Shown: positions 31,790 through 42,281, numbered from the stretch's first letter. The stretch: 64,000 nt of DNA from Flavobacteriales bacterium (GCA_019638085.1 JAHBUL010000022.1:1-64000), one strand, 5' to 3'. The notes: a model not told the origin generated them from the letters alone. Program-made: numbers and translations.

Positions 31790-34700
31790 TCAGGAATTCG
31801 ACTTGTTATTGTTATCGCCCTCGTTCTCCAAGCTCACTTCCAAGGTGAGGCCGCGGAGTTCGTGCAGGAGGACGTTGAATGATTCGGGGATGCCTGGCAC
31901 CGGCATCGGATCGCCTTTCACGATGGATTCGTAGGCCTTGGCGCGGCCCATCACGTCATCGCTCTTCACGGTGAGGATCTCTTGCAGGATGTTCGCGGCA
32001 CCGAATGCTTCGAGCGCCCACACTTCCATTTCACCGAAACGCTGACCACCGAACTGTGCCTTACCACCCAACGGTTGCTGGGTGATCAAGCTGTAGGGTC
32101 CGATGGAACGTGCGTGCATCTTGTCATCCACCATGTGTGCCAGCTTCAGCATATAGATCACACCCACCGTCGCCGGTTGGTGGAAGCGCTCGCCCGTACC
32201 ACCGTCGTACAGGTAAGCTTTGCCGTAGCGTGGGATGCCGGCCTCATCGGTCTCGGCGTTGATCTCCTCGATGGAAGCTCCATCAAATATAGGCGTGGCA
32301 TACTTGCGGTCCAGCTTCATGCCGGCCCAACCGAGCACGGTCTCATAGATCTGTCCCAAGTTCATCCGTGAGGGTACACCCAGCGGGTTCAATACGATGT
32401 CCACCGGGGTTCCATCCTCAAGGAACGGCATGTCGGCGTCGCGAACGATCTTGGACACGATACCCTTGTTCCCGTGGCGGCCGGCCATCTTGTCCCCCAC
32501 GGTGAGCTTGCGCTTGTTGGCGAGGTATACCTTGGCCAGCTTCATGATCCCCGTAGGCAGCTCGTCACCGATGCTCACCTGGAAGTTCTTGCGCTTGTAT
32601 GTACCGCTGATATCGCTGTAGCGAATGGTGAAGTTGTGGATCAACTGGCGAACGAGTTCGTTGGTCTTCTTGTCCGCCGTCCAATCGGTCGGGTCCACAG
32701 TGATGTAGTCCACCCGCTCCAGCACCTTGGCACTGAACTTCACGCCTTTGCGGATCTGCTCCTCCTTGTACTTATTGAAGACACCGTTCGAATTGGTGCC
32801 ACCAATGAGGGACATGAGCTTCTCCACCAAGAGGTTCTTCAGGTCTGCAAGTTCCTTGGCCTCCTCCTTGGCGATCTGCTCCAATACGGCCTTTTCGTTG
32901 CCCTTCGTCTTTTTGTCCTTCACTGCACGGGCGAAGAGCTTCTTGTCGATCACCACACCCTTGGTACTGGGTGGCGCTTTCATGGAGGCATCCTTCACAT
33001 CACCGGCCTTATCACCGAAGATGGCGCGGAGCAGTTTCTCTTCCGGGCTGGGGTCGGTCTCTCCTTTCGGCGTGATCTTCCCGATGAGGATATCGCCTTC
33101 GCGCACCTCGGCACCGATACGGATCAAGCCGTTCTCGTCGAGGTCCTTGGTGGCTTCCTCGCTCACGTTCGGAATGTCTGCGGTGAGTTCTTCCTGGCCG
33201 CGCTTGGTATCGCGCACCTCCATGTTGTACTCATCGATGTGGATCGAGGTGAACATGTCCTCGCGGGCCACGCGTTCACCGATCACGATGGCATCCTCGA
33301 AGTTGTATCCCTTCCAAGGCATGAAGGCCACCACCAGGTTCCGGCCTATGGCCAACTCCCCATCTTCGGTGCTGTAGCCTTCGCAGAGCGTTTGCCCGTC
33401 CGTGACCTTCTCCCCCTTGCGAACGATCGGGCGCAAGTTCATGCAGGTGCTCTGGTTTGTCTTCCTGAACTTCGTGAGCTTGTACTCCTTCTCATCGCCA
33501 TCGAAGCTTACCGCGCGCTCCTCGTCGGTGCGCTTGTATTCGATCACGATGCGCTCGCTGTCCACATACTTCACGGTTCCTTCACCTTCCGCGGATAGCA
33601 GTACGCGGCTGTCGTGCGCTACCAGCTCCTCGAGGCCGGTACCCACGATCGGGGCTTCCGGACGAAGCAAGGGAACGGCTTGGCGCATCATGTTGGAGCC
33701 CATCAGCGCACGGTTGGCGTCGTTGTGCTCCAAGAATGGGATCAGGCTGGCTGCGATGGAGGCGATCTGGTTCGGCGCCACATCCATCAACTCCAGTTCG
33801 TCCGGACCAACCACGGGGAAGTCGCCCATCTGGCGGGCCTTCACACGGTCGCTCTGGAATTCGCCGCTTTGCGCCACATCGGCGTTGGCCTGGGCGATCA
33901 TTTTCATGTCCTCTTCCTCAGCACTGAGGTAGATGGGCGTGCCCTTCAGGTCCACCTTGCCGTCCTTCACCTCGCGGTATGGCGTTTCGATGAAGCCGAG
34001 GCTGTTGATCTTGCTATACACGCAAAGTGAGCTGATCAGACCGATGTTCGGGCCTTCCGGGGTCTCGATGGTGCAGAGACGACCATAGTGTGTGTAGTGT
34101 ACGTCGCGGACCTCAAAGCCAGCACGCTCACGGCTGAGACCTCCGGGTCCAAGTGCCGAGAGGCGGCGCTTGTGGGTGATCTCGGCCAGCGGGTTCGTCT
34201 GGTCCATGAACTGGCTCAACTGGTTCGTTCCGAAGAACGAGTTGATCACCGAGCTCAAGGTCTTGGCATTGATCAGGTCGGTAGGTGTGAACACCTCGTT
34301 GTCGCGCACGTTCATGCGCTCTCGGATGGTGCGTGCCATACGTGCAAGGCCCACGCCGAACTGGCTGAAGAGCTGCTCGCCCACGGTACGTACACGCCGG
34401 TTGCTCAAGTGGTCGATATCGTCCACATCAGCCTTGGAGTTCACCAATTCGATGAGGTAACGGATGATCGCGATGATGTCCTCCTTGGTAAGCACCCGCA
34501 CGCTGAGTTCGCTTTCCAGACCCAGCTTCTTGTTGATCCGGTAGCGCCCCACTTCGCCGAGGTCATACCGCTGCTCGCTGAAGAACAGCTTGTCGATCAC
34601 GCTGCGAGCCGTTTCCAGATCGGGTGGTTCGGCATTGCGCAGCTGACGGTAGATCACTTCCACGGCCTCCTTCTCGGAGTTGGATGTGTCCTTTTGCAAG

Positions 34701-35644
34701 GTGTTGTAGATCAGGGCATAGTCGGCTGCGTTCACACCCTCCTTGTGAAGAATGATGGTCTTCGCACCGCTCTCCATGATCAGTTCCACGTGCTCCTCCT
34801 CCAGGATGGTTTCCCGGTCGATCAATACCTCGTTCCGCTCAATGGAGACCACCTCACCGGTGTCCTCATCCACGAAATCCTCTACCCAGCTCTTCAGCAC
34901 ACGGGCAGCGAGCTTACGTCCCACGGCACTTTTCAAGGAGGCCTTGGTCACTTTGATCTCGTCGGCCAAGCCGAAGATCTCCAGGATCTGCTTATCGCTC
35001 TCGAATCCGATGGAACGCAACAGCGTGGTCACCGGCAGCTTTTTCTTCCGGTCGATATACGCGTACATCACGCCATTGATGTCCGTTGCGAACTCGATCC
35101 AGGATCCCTTGAACGGGATCACACGAGCGCTGTAGAGCTTGGTGCCGTTGGCGTGGCGGCTCTGACCGAAGAACACGCCGGGGCTGCGGTGCAGCTGGCT
35201 CACGATCACGCGCTCGGCGCCATTAACTACGAATGCCCCCTTGGGGGTCATGTAGGGGATCTGGCCCAGGTAAACGTCCTGAACGATGGTCTCGAAATCC
35301 TCGTGCTCCGGATCGGTGCAATAGAGTTTCAGTTTGGCCTTCAGCGGTACGCTGTACGTGAGGCCACGTTCAACACACTCCTCGATGCTGTACCGGGGAG
35401 GGTCGATGAAATAGTCGAGGAATTCGAGCACGAACTGGTTCCTGGTGTCCGTGATGGGGAAGTTCTCCATGAACACCCTATAGAGTCCTTCTGTCTCCCG
35501 GTTTTCGGGGAGGGTCTCTATCTGGAAGAACTCTTCAAAGCTCTTCAGCTGGATGTCAAGGAAATCCGGATACTGTGCCGGAAGGAAAGTGGAACCGAAA
35601 TCAATGCGCTTGTTCTTGCGCGGGAGGGACTTCGTCTGGGCCAT
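31790..35644 (-). CDS. rpoB: DNA-directed RNA polymerase subunit beta
   Basis: The 1284-residue beta subunit. The rifampicin-pocket segment [20 protein letters not shown] with [13 protein letters not shown] is unmodified relative to sensitive enzymes. The C-terminal region has the usual [25 protein letters not shown] clamp-contact motif. It follows rplL by 172 bases that hold a strong hairpin, and precedes rpoC by 5 bases. Confidence 0.98.
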   Translation of the reverse strand: MAQTKSLPRKNKRIDFGSTFLPAQYPDFLDIQLKSFEEFFQIETLPENRETEGLYRVFMENFPITDTRNQFVLEFLDYFIDPPRYSIEECVERGLTYSVPLKAKLKLYCTDPEHEDFETIVQDVYLGQIPYMTPKGAFVVNGAERVIVSQLHRSPGVFFGQSRHANGTKLYSARVIPFKGSWIEFATDINGVMYAYIDRKKKLPVTTLLRSIGFESDKQILEIFGLADEIKVTKASLKSAVGRKLAARVLKSWVEDFVDEDTGEVVSIERNEVLIDRETILEEEHVELIMESGAKTIILHKEGVNAADYALIYNTLQKDTSNSEKEAVEVIYRQLRNAEPPDLETARSVIDKLFFSEQRYDLGEVGRYRINKKLGLESELSVRVLTKEDIIAIIRYLIELVNSKADVDDIDHLSNRRVRTVGEQLFSQFGVGLARMARTIRERMNVRDNEVFTPTDLINAKTLSSVINSFFGTNQLSQFMDQTNPLAEITHKRRLSALGPGGLSRERAGFEVRDVHYTHYGRLCTIETPEGPNIGLISSLCVYSKINSLGFIETPYREVKDGKVDLKGTPIYLSAEEEDMKMIAQANADVAQSGEFQSDRVKARQMGDFPVVGPDELELMDVAPNQIASIAASLIPFLEHNDANRALMGSNMMRQAVPLLRPEAPIVGTGLEELVAHDSRVLLSAEGEGTVKYVDSERIVIEYKRTDEERAVSFDGDEKEYKLTKFRKTNQSTCMNLRPIVRKGEKVTDGQTLCEGYSTEDGELAIGRNLVVAFMPWKGYNFEDAIVIGERVAREDMFTSIHIDEYNMEVRDTKRGQEELTADIPNVSEEATKDLDENGLIRIGAEVREGDILIGKITPKGETDPSPEEKLLRAIFGDKAGDVKDASMKAPPSTKGVVIDKKLFARAVKDKKTKGNEKAVLEQIAKEEAKELADLKNLLVEKLMSLIGGTNSNGVFNKYKEEQIRKGVKFSAKVLERVDYITVDPTDWTADKKTNELVRQLIHNFTIRYSDISGTYKRKNFQVSIGDELPTGIMKLAKVYLANKRKLTVGDKMAGRHGNKGIVSKIVRDADMPFLEDGTPVDIVLNPLGVPSRMNLGQIYETVLGWAGMKLDRKYATPIFDGASIEEINAETDEAGIPRYGKAYLYDGGTGERFHQPATVGVIYMLKLAHMVDDKMHARSIGPYSLITQQPLGGKAQFGGQRFGEMEVWALEAFGAANILQEILTVKSDDVMGRAKAYESIVKGDPMPVPGIPESFNVLLHELRGLTLEVSLENEGDNNNKSNS

Positions 35645-35754
35645 AATGAAAAAGCTGGGGATTATCGAGCGACCGACGACCTACTGGTACCTGAAAAGCC
35701 CCCGGTACAAAGGGTTGGTTAATACTGCCCGTTAATGGGCAAAAGGACCCGATT

Positions 35755-35790
35755 GGCCGGGTGTTCTCGCCGATGGCGGAACACCCGGCC
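35755..35790 (-). promoter_or_regulatory. Strong hairpin in the rplL-rpoB spacer, possible attenuator or processing site
   Basis: GGCCGGGTGTTC (35755-35766) pairs with GAACACCCGGCC (35779-35790), and the inner TCGCC/GGCG extends the stem. On the minus strand it is followed by AATCGGGTCCTTTTGCCC and a small GCCC-GGGC hairpin. E. coli has an attenuator and an RNase III site in the same spacer; function here is inferred from position. Confidence 0.5.
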
Positions 35791-35816
35791 TACGCTGTCC
35801 TTCGGATAAGTTGGGC

Positions 35817-36194
35817 TTACTTAACCTCAACTTCTGCACCGGCTTCCGTCAGTTGCTGCTTCAGGTTCTCGGCGTCCTCCTTGGACACCCCTTCCTTGAT
35901 CGGCTTCGGGGCACCGTCCACGAGGTCCTTCGCCTCCTTCAGTCCGAGACCGGTGAGTTCCTTCACCAATTTCACCACGGCCAGTTTGCTCTGTCCGCCT
36001 GACTTCAGGATAACGTCGAAGCTGGTCTGTGCTTCAGCAGCGTCTCCGCCACCACCTGCTGCCGGACCGGCCACGGCCACTGCCGCTGCTGCTGGTTCGA
36101 TCTGGTACTCGTCCTTCATGTACTGAGCCAACTCACTCACTTCTTTCACGGTGAGTCCTACGAGCTGATCGCCCAAATTCTTGATGTCTGCCAT
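35817..36194 (-). CDS. rplL: Ribosomal protein bL12 (L7/L12)
   Basis: The 125-residue stalk protein. It has the N-terminal dimerisation helix ([25 protein letters not shown]), an Ala-rich hinge ([20 protein letters not shown]) and the C-terminal domain with [21 protein letters not shown]. It recruits elongation factors to the ribosome. It lies about 100 bases after rplJ in the rplKAJL order. Confidence 0.97.
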   Translation of the reverse strand: MADIKNLGDQLVGLTVKEVSELAQYMKDEYQIEPAAAAVAVAGPAAGGGGDAAEAQTSFDVILKSGGQSKLAVVKLVKELTGLGLKEAKDLVDGAPKPIKEGVSKEDAENLKQQLTEAGAEVEVK

Positions 36195-36293
36195 CTGTTT
36201 GTTTTGTTACTTACGGTTGTTGGGAAGCTATCGTGTGCGTAACGCGTTTAGTCTTTTTAGTGGGGCGCAGGATCCCGCGCCCGTTCGGGCTGC

Positions 36294-36827
36294 TTATGCA
36301 GCCCGCTCCTCGAGTGCCTTCACCAGACCGGCGATCTTGTGCCCGGCACCACCTTGCAGGGCGCTGATCACATTCATCATCGGGCTCTGGAGCATCAGGA
36401 TGATATCGCCGATGAGCTCCTCGCGGCCTTTCAGCTCGCTCAGCATCACCAGTTGGTCATCGCCGATGAACACGGCCTCATCGATCCACGCGCTCTTCAG
36501 TGCCGGGCGCGTGCCCTTCTTTTGACGGAAATCCTTGATCAGCTTCGCTGGGGCATTGCCCTTTTCAGCGAAGAGAAGAGCCGTTTGGCCAATGAGGGTC
36601 GGATACAGCTCGCTGTAATCCTTTCCATCCACCCCTTCCATCGCTTTGCGAAGAAGAGTGTTCTTCACCACCTTCATCCGGATACCGCCCTTATTACAGG
36701 CGCGACGGAGTTTGCTGGTGCTTTCGGCGTCCATGGAACTGGCGTCGGTAAGATACAGCACGTTGGTGCTCTTGATCTCACCGATCAATTCGGTGATGGC
36801 TTGGTCTTTTTGTGCGCGGGTTGCCAT
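36294..36827 (-). CDS. rplJ: Ribosomal protein uL10
   Basis: A 177-residue L10 that anchors L7/L12 dimers to the ribosome. Recognisable are TRAQKDQAITELIGEIKS, GIRMKVVKNTLLRKAMEG and the C-terminal helix that binds L12. The start at 36827 gives the usual N-terminus; the frame remains open further upstream without similarity. The rplA-rplJ gap is only 45 bases, too short for a canonical L10 leader structure. Confidence 0.95.
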   Translation of the reverse strand: MATRAQKDQAITELIGEIKSTNVLYLTDASSMDAESTSKLRRACNKGGIRMKVVKNTLLRKAMEGVDGKDYSELYPTLIGQTALLFAEKGNAPAKLIKDFRQKKGTRPALKSAWIDEAVFIGDDQLVMLSELKGREELIGDIILMLQSPMMNVISALQGGAGHKIAGLVKALEERAA

Positions 36828-36872
36828 TTTGATTCTTTTTCGTTGGGGTGCGAGATCTCGCGGCCACACTTT

Positions 36873-37565
36873 TTATCCCACTACGCGGGTATCTACTTTA
36901 ATGCCCGGTCCCATCGTGCTGCTGATGAAGATGCTCATCACATAGGTCCCCTTGGCCGTGTTCGGCTTAAGCTTCACCAAGGTCTGCAGCAGCTCGTTGG
37001 CATTCTCTTGGAGCTTCTCGGCATCGAACGAGGCCTTGCCGATCACCGCATGGATGATGCCGGCCTTGTCCACTTTGAAGTCGATCTTACCAGCCTTCAC
37101 CTCTTGTGTGGCCTTGGCCACATCCATGGTGACCGTACCGGTCTTAGGGTTGGGCATCAGGCCGCGAGGACCGAGGATCCGGCCCAACGCTCCCACTTTC
37201 GCCATCACGTTGGGCGTGCAGATGATCACATCCACATCCGTCCAACCGTTCTTGATCTTTTCCACGTACTCGTCCAGACCGGCCATATCGGCACCGGCGG
37301 CGAGCGCCTCCTCGGCCTTGACGGGATCGGCCAGCACCAGTACGCGTACCGCACGGCCGGTGCCGTGGGGCAGACTTACGGTGCCACGCACCATTTCGGT
37401 GCTTTTCTTGGGATCCACCCCGAGGCGGACGGCGATGTCCACCGTTGCGTCGAACTTGGTGGAACTCACTTCCTTCACGAGCTTGGCAGCCTCCAGGAGG
37501 TCATACGCCTTGTTGACGTCGATCTTGGCTGCGGCAGCCTTGCGCTTTTTTGTTAATTGTGCCAT
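36873..37565 (-). CDS. rplA: Ribosomal protein uL1
   Basis: A 230-residue L1 of the large-subunit L1 stalk. Motifs are the N-terminal [50 protein letters not shown] and the C-terminal [12 protein letters not shown]. It follows rplK by 9 bases, so the two are co-translated from one mRNA. Confidence 0.97.
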   Translation of the reverse strand: MAQLTKKRKAAAAKIDVNKAYDLLEAAKLVKEVSSTKFDATVDIAVRLGVDPKKSTEMVRGTVSLPHGTGRAVRVLVLADPVKAEEALAAGADMAGLDEYVEKIKNGWTDVDVIICTPNVMAKVGALGRILGPRGLMPNPKTGTVTMDVAKATQEVKAGKIDFKVDKAGIIHAVIGKASFDAEKLQENANELLQTLVKLKPNTAKGTYVMSIFISSTMGPGIKVDTRVVG

Positions 37566-37574
37566 GGCTCCTGG

Positions 37575-38018
37575 TTATTTGCTGATGGGGCTTTCGCCAG
37601 TTACGGTGATACCCATGGAACGGGCCGTACCGGCCACCATGCTCATGGCACTCTCAACATTGAAGCAGTTGAGGTCGGGCATTTTATCCTCTGCAATGGC
37701 CTTCACTTGTTCCCAAGTGACGCTACCTACTTTATCCGTCTGTGGCACACCACTTCCTTTCTTGGCCTTGGCCAGGTCCATCAGCTGCACAGCTGCGGGA
37801 GGGGTCTTGATGATGAAGTCGAAGGACTTGTCGGCATATACCGTGATCACCACGGGCAGCACCTTGCCGGCCCTGTCCTGCGTGCGTCCATTGAACTGCT
37901 TGCAGAACTCCATGATGTTCACGCCCTTGGCGCCCAGTGCGGGACCAATTGGCGGAGCGGGGTTCGCCGCCCCTCCTTTCACTTGGAGCTTCACAAGCCC
38001 CGAAATTTCCTTTGCCAT
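37575..38018 (-). CDS. rplK: Ribosomal protein uL11
   Basis: A 147-residue L11 of the GTPase-associated centre. It contains [35 protein letters not shown], the proline-rich N-terminal domain, and the rRNA-binding C-terminal domain ending with [15 protein letters not shown]. It is separated from nusG by 123 bases that hold palindromic repeats. Confidence 0.97.
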   Translation of the reverse strand: MAKEISGLVKLQVKGGAANPAPPIGPALGAKGVNIMEFCKQFNGRTQDRAGKVLPVVITVYADKSFDFIIKTPPAAVQLMDLAKAKKGSGVPQTDKVGSVTWEQVKAIAEDKMPDLNCFNVESAMSMVAGTARSMGITVTGESPISK

Positions 38019-38040
38019 CGTTTGGTTGTTGTGTCCTTGT

Positions 38041-38150
38041 TAACGTCCGTGCATGCGGACTTGGACTGGTTGTTTCATTTTATGCATCGTTAGGGCGAAG
38101 CATGCATCGCCCTTGGTGTGAGGACGAAGCATGCTTCGTTCCTACACCTC
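38041..38150. repeat. Three GCATGC-centred palindromes in the nusG-rplK spacer
   Basis: GTCCGTGCATGCGGAC lies near 38045-38060. An imperfect AGGGCGA-AGCATGCA-TCGCCCT lies near 38091-38113. GTGTGAGGACGAAGCATGC with its imperfect complement spans 38116-38147. They resemble the palindromes at 21565-21691. Spacers in this operon are otherwise short. Confidence 0.65.
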
Positions 38151-38696
38151 TTTTTCCACTTGCATGAAGCTCAATTCGAGGGGTGTCCTTCTGCCGAAGA
38201 TCTTCACCATCACCTTGAGCTTCTTCTTTTCCTCATTGATCTCCTCGATCGTACCGTTGAATCCGTTGAATGGTCCATCGATCACCTTCACGCCCTCACC
38301 CACATGGTAGGGGTTGTATGGGCTTTCATCCGCATCGGCCAGCTCATCCACGGTTCCGAGGATCCGGTTCACTTCGCTCTGCCTCAATGGCACGGGGTCT
38401 CCTCCCTTTTCTGCACCCAAAAAGCCGATCACATTGGTCATTTGCTTGAGCGTGTGGGTGGTCTCACCGCTCAGATCTGCTTCCAACAAGACATATCCGG
38501 GGAAGAAGTTGCGCTCCTTGCTCACCTTCTTACCATCGCGGATCTGGTAGAACTTCTCCATGGGGATCAGCACCTGGGAGATGTAGTTGCCCAAATTCGT
38601 CCGGCGTATTTCCGTATCGATCAGCTCCTTCACCTTCTTCTCCTTCCCGCTGATGGCGCGAAGCACATACCACTTCTTGGTGCTGGTAGCGCTCAT
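38142..38696 (-). CDS. nusG: Transcription termination/antitermination factor NusG
   Basis: A 184-residue NusG. The NGN domain begins [20 protein letters not shown] and contains [19 protein letters not shown]. The C-terminal KOW domain shows [20 protein letters not shown]. It binds RNA polymerase and links it to Rho or ribosomes. The start at 38696 lies directly next to the secE stop; an upstream in-frame start would lie within secE. The last bases overlap the palindromic spacer. Confidence 0.96.
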   Translation of the reverse strand: MSATSTKKWYVLRAISGKEKKVKELIDTEIRRTNLGNYISQVLIPMEKFYQIRDGKKVSKERNFFPGYVLLEADLSGETTHTLKQMTNVIGFLGAEKGGDPVPLRQSEVNRILGTVDELADADESPYNPYHVGEGVKVIDGPFNGFNGTIEEINEEKKKLKVMVKIFGRRTPLELSFMQVEKEV

Positions 38697-38697
38697 T

Positions 38698-38928
38698 CTA
38701 GTGTCCCATGAATTTGTAGATGAAACCCAGGAAACCCTTCCAGAAGCTGGAATTGCCCATGTTGTGCACCCCAAAGAGGAAATCCATCAGGAAGATGATC
38801 AACGAGACGATCAGCGCGGAGATCAACACCAGGATGGAACTGTTCTGCAGTTCCTTCCACGTGGGCCAACTCACTTTGTGGACGAGCTCATTGTAGCTCT
38901 CCTTCATGTATGTTTTGATGCTTGCCAC
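38698..38928 (-). CDS. secE: Preprotein translocase subunit SecE
   Basis: A 76-residue SecE with the amphipathic motif [19 protein letters not shown] and one membrane segment ([21 protein letters not shown]). GTG at 38928 is chosen ([15 protein letters not shown]) because it matches the usual SecE N-terminus. The longer frame would begin with a GTG at 38946 whose codon and the next (CCA) belong to the 3' end of tRNA-Trp, which must be cut there during tRNA maturation. Confidence 0.9.
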   Translation of the reverse strand: MASIKTYMKESYNELVHKVSWPTWKELQNSSILVLISALIVSLIIFLMDFLFGVHNMGNSSFWKGFLGFIYKFMGH

Positions 38929-38940
38929 TGTTGTTCGCTT

Positions 38941-39016
38941 TGGCACGGGAGGCAGGAATCGAACCCGCAGCCTACGGTTTTGGAGACCGTCGCTCTACCA
39001 ATTGAGCTACTCCCGT
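38941..39016 (-). tRNA. tRNA-Trp (anticodon CCA), CCA tail encoded
   Basis: The minus strand begins ACGGGAGTAGCTCAATTGG, has anticodon loop CTCCAAA and ends CTCCCGTGCCA with encoded CCA at 38941-38943. It lies between tuf and secE, the conserved place for this tRNA. Confidence 0.95.
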
Positions 39017-39105
39017 TCGTTCCTGTAATCGATGCTGTTCCTTTCGGCGGCAAAGGCCGTCCACCTTTTCGGCGGACGGCCCCGTCGCAATTCGATGCAG
39101 TATTC

Positions 39106-40293
39106 TTATTTGATCACTTCGGTCACCTGGCCGGCACCCACGGTACGCCCACCCTCACGGATGGCGAAACGCAGACCCTTGCTCATGGCGATCGGCACGA
39201 TCAGTTTCACATGGATCGTCACGTTGTCACCGGGCATGATCATCTCACGACCTTCTTCCATGGTGATCTCACCGGTCACGTCCGTTGTGCGGAAGTAGAA
39301 CTGGGGACGATACTTGTTATGGAACGGGGTGTGGCGGCCGCCCTCTTCTTTCTTCAGGACGTAGATCTCACCTTTGAATTCAGTGTGCGGGGTGATGCTG
39401 CCTGGCTTGGCGATCACCATTCCGCGGCGGATCTGGTCCTTTTCAATGCCACGCAGGAGCATTCCGACGTTGTCGCCGGCCTCGCCACGATCGAGCAGCT
39501 TCTTGAACATCTCCACACCGGTGCAGGTGCTGGTCAACTTCTCCTCCTGCATCCCGATGATCTCCAGCGGGTCGCCGGTCTTCACGACGCCTGTCTCGAT
39601 ACGGCCGGTGGCCACGGTACCACGACCGGTGATGGAGAACACGTCCTCCACGCTCATCAGCAAAGGCTTCTCGGTATCGCGCGGAGGAATGGGGATCCAA
39701 GCATCCACAGCGTTCATCAGTTCCATCACGGACTCCACCCACTTGGCTTCGCCGTTGAGAGCACCGAGGGCACTACCACGGATCACCGGGGTATTGTCGC
39801 CATCATACTCATAGAAGGAGAGCAGTTCACGCACCTCCATTTCCACCAGGTCCAGCAACTCGGCGTCATCCACCAAGTCCACCTTGTTCATGAAAACAAC
39901 GATCTTGGGCACGCCGACCTGACGACCGAGCAGGATATGCTCGCGGGTCTGGGGCATGGGACCATCCGTGGAGGCCACCACGAGGATGGCACCGTCCATC
40001 TGGGCAGCACCCGTCACCATGTTCTTCACGTAGTCCGCGTGACCCGGGCAATCGACGTGCGCGTAGTGACGGGTCTCCGTGGAATACTCCACGTGTGACG
40101 TGTTGATGGTAATACCACGCTCCTTTTCCTCAGGAGCATTGTCGATGGAATCGAAGCTACGGGCTTCGGAATAACCTTTGTCCGCAAGCACTTTGCTGAT
40201 GGCTGCGGTCAAAGTGGTCTTGCCATGGTCAACGTGGCCGATGGTGCCGATGTTGAGGTGTGGCTTGGTGCGTTGATAGGTCTCCTTTGCCAT
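39106..40293 (-). CDS. tuf: Translation elongation factor Tu
   Basis: A 395-residue GTPase delivering aminoacyl-tRNA to the ribosome. G motifs: [10 protein letters not shown] (P loop), DCPGHADY and NKVD; the switch-I segment [13 protein letters not shown] is intact. Domains 2 and 3 include [11 protein letters not shown]-like [20 protein letters not shown]. It is transcribed with four upstream tRNAs and tRNA-Trp. Confidence 0.98.
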   Translation of the reverse strand: MAKETYQRTKPHLNIGTIGHVDHGKTTLTAAISKVLADKGYSEARSFDSIDNAPEEKERGITINTSHVEYSTETRHYAHVDCPGHADYVKNMVTGAAQMDGAILVVASTDGPMPQTREHILLGRQVGVPKIVVFMNKVDLVDDAELLDLVEMEVRELLSFYEYDGDNTPVIRGSALGALNGEAKWVESVMELMNAVDAWIPIPPRDTEKPLLMSVEDVFSITGRGTVATGRIETGVVKTGDPLEIIGMQEEKLTSTCTGVEMFKKLLDRGEAGDNVGMLLRGIEKDQIRRGMVIAKPGSITPHTEFKGEIYVLKKEEGGRHTPFHNKYRPQFYFRTTDVTGEITMEEGREMIMPGDNVTIHVKLIVPIAMSKGLRFAIREGGRTVGAGQVTEVIK

Positions 40294-40403
40294 GTTCTAA
40301 CGGGTCGTTTGGTGTTGTTCTTTTTCTTTTCTGTTACGCGGGGTACTTCCCCTTGCTGTACTTGCCACCCACCACCGGTGAGTTTATCGTTGTCCACTTG
40401 GCC

Positions 40404-40478
<75 letters not shown>

Positions 40479-40532
40479 CATTGTGACTTTTAATCGGTCG
40501 CCCACCTTTGCATTTCAAGGGCGGGCCAGTAG

Positions 40533-40605
40533 AGCGGGAGACGAGATTCGAACCCGCGACATTCAGCTTGGAAGGCTGATGCTCTACCAACTGAGCTACT
40601 CCCGC
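40533..40605 (-). tRNA. tRNA-Gly (anticodon TCC)
   Basis: The minus strand begins GCGGGAGTAGCTCAGTTGG with anticodon loop CTTCCAA and T arm GGTTCGAATC. The discriminator T is followed by CTA, so CCA is not encoded. Confidence 0.95.
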
Positions 40606-40660
40606 TTGATGCCGGTCCCCCTTGTGGTACAAGGGCTTCCGGGTAATGGCTCCGTAATTG

Positions 40661-40743
40661 TGGGGAGAGCAGGATTCGAACCTACGAAGTCGTAAGACAG
40701 CAGATTTACAGTCTGCCCCCGTTGGCCGCTTGGGTATCTCCCC
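40661..40743 (-). tRNA. tRNA-Tyr (anticodon GTA)
   Basis: The minus strand begins GGGGAGATACCCAAGCGG, has anticodon loop CTGTAAA, and a long variable arm as expected for class II tRNA-Tyr. CCA is not encoded. Confidence 0.95.
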
Positions 40744-40757
40744 TGGTCCGTTCACGG

Positions 40758-40830
40758 AGCCAATGGAGGGACTCGAACCCCCGACCGGCTGATTACAAAT
40801 CAGCTGCTCTACCAGCTGAGCTACATTGGC
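40758..40830 (-). tRNA. tRNA-Thr (anticodon TGT)
   Basis: The minus strand begins GCCAATGTAGCTCAGCTGG with anticodon loop TTTGTAA and ends CATTGGCT without a CCA tail. It is the first gene of the tRNA-tuf transcript. Confidence 0.95.
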
Positions 40831-40896
40831 ATGTACAGCAAGAAAAAGAACGTTCCCGACCCTCTTCCGGAGTGAATACCCCCGGAATTGGGCCTG

Positions 40897-40926
40897 CAAA
40901 TGTATACAAAACCTCGACGCCACCAA
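40897..40926 (-). promoter_or_regulatory. Promoter of the tRNA-tuf-secE-nusG operon
   Basis: TTG (complement of 40924-40926), exactly 19 bases, then TACATTTG (complement of 40897-40904), about 67 bases before tRNA-Thr. It is the same layout as the first two rRNA promoters and the rpsU promoter. Confidence 0.85.
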
Positions 40927-40928
40927 AT

Positions 40929-40960
40929 GGGACGGCCATGAAAAACTTCATGGCCGTCCC
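40929..40960 (-). terminator. 14-base-pair hairpin after hpf
   Basis: GGGACGGCCATGAA (40929-40942) pairs with TTCATGGCCGTCCC (40947-40960) around AAAC. It lies between hpf and the tuf promoter. It lacks a T run on the minus strand, so termination efficiency is uncertain. Confidence 0.5.
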
Positions 40961-40999
40961 GAGTGACTGAAAAAGGGCCTCTTCGCCGACCCCGGCAGC

Positions 41000-41308
41000 T
41001 TACCCGCGCACCTCGCGCAAGCGCGTTTTATCCTTGTCAACTTGGCTGCGGAGGGCCTCAATGGTGTTCACCGCAGCTTCCTCGAAGCTCGTCGCTTTAC
41101 GCTTAGCGAATAGGTCGTTGCCCGGCACGGCCAATCGGATCTCAACATGTTTGTTCTCCGGCCGCTCACCATCGCTGCCCACGCGTAAGGTCACATCCGC
41201 GGACATGAGACTGTCGTGGAATTGGGTGAGCTTGTTCAACTTCTCCTTGATGAAATCGATGAGCTTGGCGTCAGCGTCAAAATGGAGGGAATGCACGATC
41301 ACGTTCAT
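41000..41308 (-). CDS. hpf: Ribosome hibernation-promoting factor
   Basis: A 102-residue short-form HPF/RaiA protein, which binds the 30S decoding site and silences ribosomes in stationary phase. It has MNVIVHSLHFDADAKLIDFIKEKLNKL, the beta strand VEIRLAVPGNDLFAKRKATSFEEA and a conserved helix EALRSQVDKDKTRL. It lies 23 bases after xerC in the order rpsU-xerC-hpf-tRNA-tuf. Confidence 0.93.
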   Translation of the reverse strand: MNVIVHSLHFDADAKLIDFIKEKLNKLTQFHDSLMSADVTLRVGSDGERPENKHVEIRLAVPGNDLFAKRKATSFEEAAVNTIEALRSQVDKDKTRLREVRG

Positions 41309-41331
41309 GTCACAGTTGGTTTTGAATGGTG

Positions 41332-42228
41332 TTATCTATCGTGGTTTCCACCGCGCGGATGGGCTTGGCGGTGGGCTTGTTTGAGCTTTTCCACTGTATT
41401 GTGGGTATACACCTGCGTGGCGGCAAGGTTCGCATGCCCCAATAGTTCCTTCACGGCGTTCAGGTCCGCGCCGTGCTCAAGCAGGTGTGTGGCGAATGTG
41501 TGGCGCAAGACGTGGGGGCTTCGTTTGTCCTGGGTTGTCACCGCACTAAGGTAACGTGTAACGAGCGATTGTACGGTACGTCTCGGCAAGGGTTTGCCAT
41601 CCGGCCGCACCAGCAATACGGTTCCAAGCGGAGGGGCCAGTTCTTCGCGTAGTCGCAGATGATCGCGAAGCAACTCCACCAAGGGCACGGCCAAGGGTAT
41701 GATGCGCTCCTTGTTCCGCTTGCCCAGTACGCGCACCGTGCCCCGCCTCAGGTCGATGTCGGCCGGGGACAACCCCATCAGTTCCGCTAAGCGCATGCCC
41801 GTCCCGTACAACAGCTCGAGGATGAGCCGGTCACGGCTCCCCACAAAACCTTCGGGCCAAGGCATCTCTTCCAGGAGGCGTTCCATATTTCGCTCGGCAA
41901 CAAATTCCGGAAGCCGTGTTGGCGTCTTGGGCGGATCTATCAGTGCTGTTGGATCGGCCTTTATCACCCCTACTGTCCGTGCAAAATGGAAGTAGGCCCT
42001 TAGTGCGCTCAGTTTCCGGTTCACCGATCGAGCGCTGACGCCACGCTCGAGCAGGCGCATCATCCACGCACGTACGGCCTTATCAGTAGCGGTTGCCGGA
42101 TCATCCACGCCCAACTCGCTCTTCAGGAATCCACTGAATTGCCCGATGTCCCCTCTATAGGCTTTCACCGTCAACGAGCTGGCGCGCTTCTCGAAGGCGA
42201 GGTGTTCCAGAAAACGTTCAACCAACAT
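41332..42228 (-). CDS. xerC: Tyrosine recombinase XerC
   Basis: A 298-residue site-specific recombinase that resolves chromosome dimers at dif. The N-terminal SAM-like domain starts VERFLEHLAFEKRASSLTV. The catalytic set is Arg146 (GTGMRLAEL), Lys170, His239 and Arg242 (HVLRHTFATH), His265 (GHANLAATQ) and the nucleophile Tyr274. The start at 42228 gives the normal N-terminus; the frame stays open through the rpsU terminator. No dif site was identified in the window. Confidence 0.94.
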   Translation of the reverse strand: MLVERFLEHLAFEKRASSLTVKAYRGDIGQFSGFLKSELGVDDPATATDKAVRAWMMRLLERGVSARSVNRKLSALRAYFHFARTVGVIKADPTALIDPPKTPTRLPEFVAERNMERLLEEMPWPEGFVGSRDRLILELLYGTGMRLAELMGLSPADIDLRRGTVRVLGKRNKERIIPLAVPLVELLRDHLRLREELAPPLGTVLLVRPDGKPLPRRTVQSLVTRYLSAVTTQDKRSPHVLRHTFATHLLEHGADLNAVKELLGHANLAATQVYTHNTVEKLKQAHRQAHPRGGNHDR

Positions 42229-42246
42229 GCACACAATGTACGGATG

Positions 42247-42281
42247 CAAAAAAGGCGAAAGGACCGATCGGTCCTTTCGCC
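42247..42281 (-). terminator. rpsU: Terminator of rpsU
   Basis: GGCGAAAGGACCGA and its complement form a perfect 28-base palindrome at 42254-42281, followed on the minus strand by TTTTTT. rpsU is therefore a single-gene unit, and xerC starts 19 bases beyond the T run. Confidence 0.92.

Noticed and set aside
28026-35722. Long plus-strand open frames (up to 540 codons) across rpoB, rpoC and tuf
   Set aside because: They are antisense shadows caused by high GC and strong codon bias; compositions are His/Leu-rich with no known motif, while the minus-strand genes are certain.
41332-42228. An integron or phage integrase
   Set aside because: The recombinase has XerC length and sits in the conserved rpsU-xerC-hpf order; no attachment-site duplication is seen at the adjacent tRNAs.
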